From positions 1 to 28,112 of IMG/VR virus record IMGVR_UViG_3300017786_000098: 28,112 nucleotides of DNA; one strand, written 5' to 3'. The stretch is from a virus. Every line of letters starts with the position of its first letter. The stretch's first letter is position 1. Under the pieces are notes generated by a model. It was not told the DNA's origin and searched no databases. It was given only the letters and a program-made list of their open reading frames with translations. A program made the position numbers and the translations under genes. Below, one piece after another: positions 26,413 to 28,112 of the stretch.

Positions 26413-27227
26413 TATCTTGCTCCTTGTTGCATTTCTTTTAATTTTTTGTCTTCTTTTATGGTTACATCCCTTGTAGTTCCCTCTGGTGAGGTAAATGTAC
26501 CCAAACCAATTTCAGAAGATTTATTGCGAAAACCAGCCATAACAGGTTCGTTTTGCAGTAAAAACATTTCTTGCGTTACAAATAACTTGGCTCTATTACT
26601 TTCATCTACTATCTTTTGATATGTTTCTTGCCTGTTCTCTGCTGTAGTTGAGCCTTGACCAGAATCTATCATGGTACTTTCTACGTTTAAATTGCCATCA
26701 AAAGTTTCTTTATGAGACTTAGTCCTGTTCATAACTCCATTACTTTGCTCTCCAAAAGCTCTTGTTAAGTCTATCAGGCCTTTAGCCGCTTCCATATACA
26801 GACCTAATTCAGAGTCATTCTTATTTCTTGCATTGGCGAGAAGTCGAAAAGCTTTTTGTGTTGTTGGATTTGCATCTAAGCCTGAGTTGTAATTCATCGA
26901 TAAAAATGCAACAGACTCCCCTACAGTTAAACCAGAAAAATCTACCCCAGATTCTTCCATCATATTTTCTAAATAAAGCTTTGCTAGTCTTTTCTCTTCT
27001 TTCGGCCCTTCTGCGCTATCAATCATAGCTGTGTAATCAGACTGCTGCATATTCCTGTACGTATCTGGGTCTAGTAACTTTGCTCTGTCAAGTTGTATAT
27101 GATATTCCCCTCTAGTTACTTCGCTACCATTTCTGTCTTTATCTATTCCTTTGTTTTGCCCACGCCTAGACTCATAATAATGTATATGGTCTAGCCCTAC
27201 TTCTAATATTTCATCTTTATTTGCCAT
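26412..27227 (-). CDS. Candidate lysozyme-like (GH24-type) protein
   Basis: The protein has 271 residues from the ATG at 27227. An ATG 12 codons earlier would overlap terminase by 26 bases; neither start has a strong Shine-Dalgarno site, and I prefer the shorter form because it avoids the overlap. Resemblance to T4-type lysozymes: HIHYYESRRG with Glu 19, then Asp 29/31 and Thr 38 (EVTRGEYH), a central SFxxNxG-like SMNYNSGLD (110-118) and a late GVMNRTKSHKETF (164-176) recalling GLxxRRxxExxLF. The Glu-Asp-Thr spacing is longer than in T4 lysozyme (+9 and +15), so activity is uncertain. About 95 C-terminal residues are unassigned. It might be an endolysin or a virion-associated muralytic protein. 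Confidence 0.4.
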   Translation of the reverse strand: MANKDEILEVGLDHIHYYESRRGQNKGIDKDRNGSEVTRGEYHIQLDRAKLLDPDTYRNMQQSDYTAMIDSAEGPKEEKRLAKLYLENMMEESGVDFSGLTVGESVAFLSMNYNSGLDANPTTQKAFRLLANARNKNDSELGLYMEAAKGLIDLTRAFGEQSNGVMNRTKSHKETFDGNLNVESTMIDSGQGSTTAENRQETYQKIVDESNRAKLFVTQEMFLLQNEPVMAGFRNKSSEIGLGTFTSPEGTTRDVTIKEDKKLKEMQQGAR

Positions 27228-27237
27228 AATTGCCCAA

Positions 27238-28112
27238 CTAATAGCTAAAAGGGTTGTAATCATTTACCGCCACTTGTTGCGGAGGCTTTGTATAATTTGT
27301 TCTATTCTCCAGCCCAGTAGCGAGATACCGAAACGCATCTGCCGCATGTGATGTAAAATCATGCCTTGGGTGGTCTCTAAAAGTTTTCTTACGTTCATCA
27401 TATTCCTGCCTGTACTGCCTCAACATATCCAGACCCTCAGTACACCTGTCTCTATCAAAGTAGCACTTAGGTAATAACATACGAGCCGCATTTATTCCAT
27501 CAGCAACTTTCATACGAGGAATAACTTTAAATCGTATGCCAAGGGAAAAGGCCGTTTCCAACCTCGACTTACCACTGCCAAGCTCCCTGACTTCAATGTC
27601 GTGCGGTGCAAGATGGTCCCCGTAAGTGTATTCCTTTCTGTTAAGAACATCGGCATAGTGCTGTAAGCCAACGCCACCATTCTCGTAATAATCAATAACA
27701 TTAATAGCGCCGCCTCTTAGTATCTGTGCAAACCAAATGGCTGTGCTATCGTTGATTCCTAAATCCCAGGCCGTATGCACTGGGTACATAGGGTCGTAAG
27801 GTACTTGCGTTATTCTACCATTATCGTCAGCATCTGCCAACAGCTTGCCATAATACGCTCCTATAATGGCGGCAGTAAAGGAACACTCATACTCTTGCTC
27901 ATACTGCTCTGGTGTCATCTGAGCTTTGGCAGCATCAAGTTCTAGTGGCTTTACAAGTTTACTCTCAGAAGCCTTTACTATCTTCCAGTACCACTGGTCA
28001 GAGCCTTCTTCTTCTTGTAGTTTAGCGGTTTCTAATAAATCGTAAAAATGATTATGACCAGCAGGAGTTCCCAGAAAAACAGCCGCCCCCTCTCTGTCAG
28101 ACAAGGCTGGTC
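27238..28112 (-). CDS. terL: Terminase large subunit, C-terminal part (partial)
   Basis: The frame is open to the window edge; the visible 290 residues begin PALSDREGAAVFLGTPAGHN. A TTG at 28102-28104 is internal (the family reads RPALSDRxGxAxFIGTPxG), so it is not a start. GTP at 14-16 marks the end of the packaging ATPase domain. The nuclease domain has WDLGINDSTAIWF (115-127, first metal-binding Asp), a second acidic site near HDIEVRELGSGKSRLETAFS (170-189), and RHDFTSHAADAFRYLATG (249-266, last Asp). C-terminus: NDYNPFSY. It packages and cuts concatemeric DNA. It is first in the visible late operon, ahead of portal, unlike T7 where it follows the fibre genes. Confidence 0.93.
   Translation of the reverse strand, partial: PALSDREGAAVFLGTPAGHNHFYDLLETAKLQEEEGSDQWYWKIVKASESKLVKPLELDAAKAQMTPEQYEQEYECSFTAAIIGAYYGKLLADADDNGRITQVPYDPMYPVHTAWDLGINDSTAIWFAQILRGGAINVIDYYENGGVGLQHYADVLNRKEYTYGDHLAPHDIEVRELGSGKSRLETAFSLGIRFKVIPRMKVADGINAARMLLPKCYFDRDRCTEGLDMLRQYRQEYDERKKTFRDHPRHDFTSHAADAFRYLATGLENRTNYTKPPQQVAVNDYNPFSY

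Noticed and set aside
28102-28104. TTG as the start of a 288-residue protein
   Set aside because: The residues before it (PA, continuing off the window) match the conserved terminase motif, so the gene is truncated by the edge and not started here.

Overview
The window looks like about 28 kb of a tailed double-stranded DNA phage with T7-like (podovirus-type) virion genes. It is modest in G+C and gene-dense, with most genes overlapping or only a few bases apart. I see no bacterial housekeeping gene, no integrase or repressor, and no phage RNA polymerase. The small basic proteins, the collagen-like tail fibre, the proline-run protein and the order terminase-portal-scaffold-capsid-tail tube recall marine podoviruses of alphaproteobacteria (HMO-2011-like phages or pelagiphages). 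That host guess is inference from family resemblance and was not tested.

Layout. Positions 1-2589 (+ strand) are the end of an early/replication operon: the 3' end of an unknown gene, a small helix-turn-helix protein, a candidate single-strand annealing protein, an SSB-like protein with an acidic DEIPF tail, an apparently structured RNA followed by a weak terminator-like hairpin (1558-1675), a DUF6378-type protein and three small unknown proteins. Positions 2586-28112 (- strand) are the late operon, whose genes run from high to low coordinates. The two operons meet tail to tail with overlapping stop codons at 2586-2589.

Read in the direction of transcription, the late operon encodes large terminase (cut by the window edge), a possible lysozyme-like protein, a 13-proline protein, portal, a Bbp19-like protein, scaffold, a small unknown protein, major capsid protein, a terminator hairpin, a PD-(D/E)XK-like nuclease, tail tube A, tail tube B (nozzle) with a carbohydrate-binding-like insert, a GNAT-like protein in the T7 gp13 position, and four probable internal virion/ejection proteins. 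Next come two tail fibres that share a T7 gp17-type anchor, separated by a tail-assembly-chaperone-like protein; one fibre is poly-glycine and the other collagen-like and modular. A beta-propeller-like accessory protein follows, then a cluster of small membrane, lipoprotein and cysteine proteins (candidate lysis functions), and finally four tiny Lys/Arg-rich proteins.

The late genes form a nearly continuous chain with one-base TAATG stop/start overlaps at many junctions, which suggests translational coupling. The terminator-like hairpin just after the capsid gene would fit a need for far more capsid than tail mRNA. Several small genes are probably missed by length-based gene callers (37 and 58 codons at 2870-2983 and 3231-3407), and several longest-ORF starts look wrong (2192, 3826, 4029, 22372, 27227).
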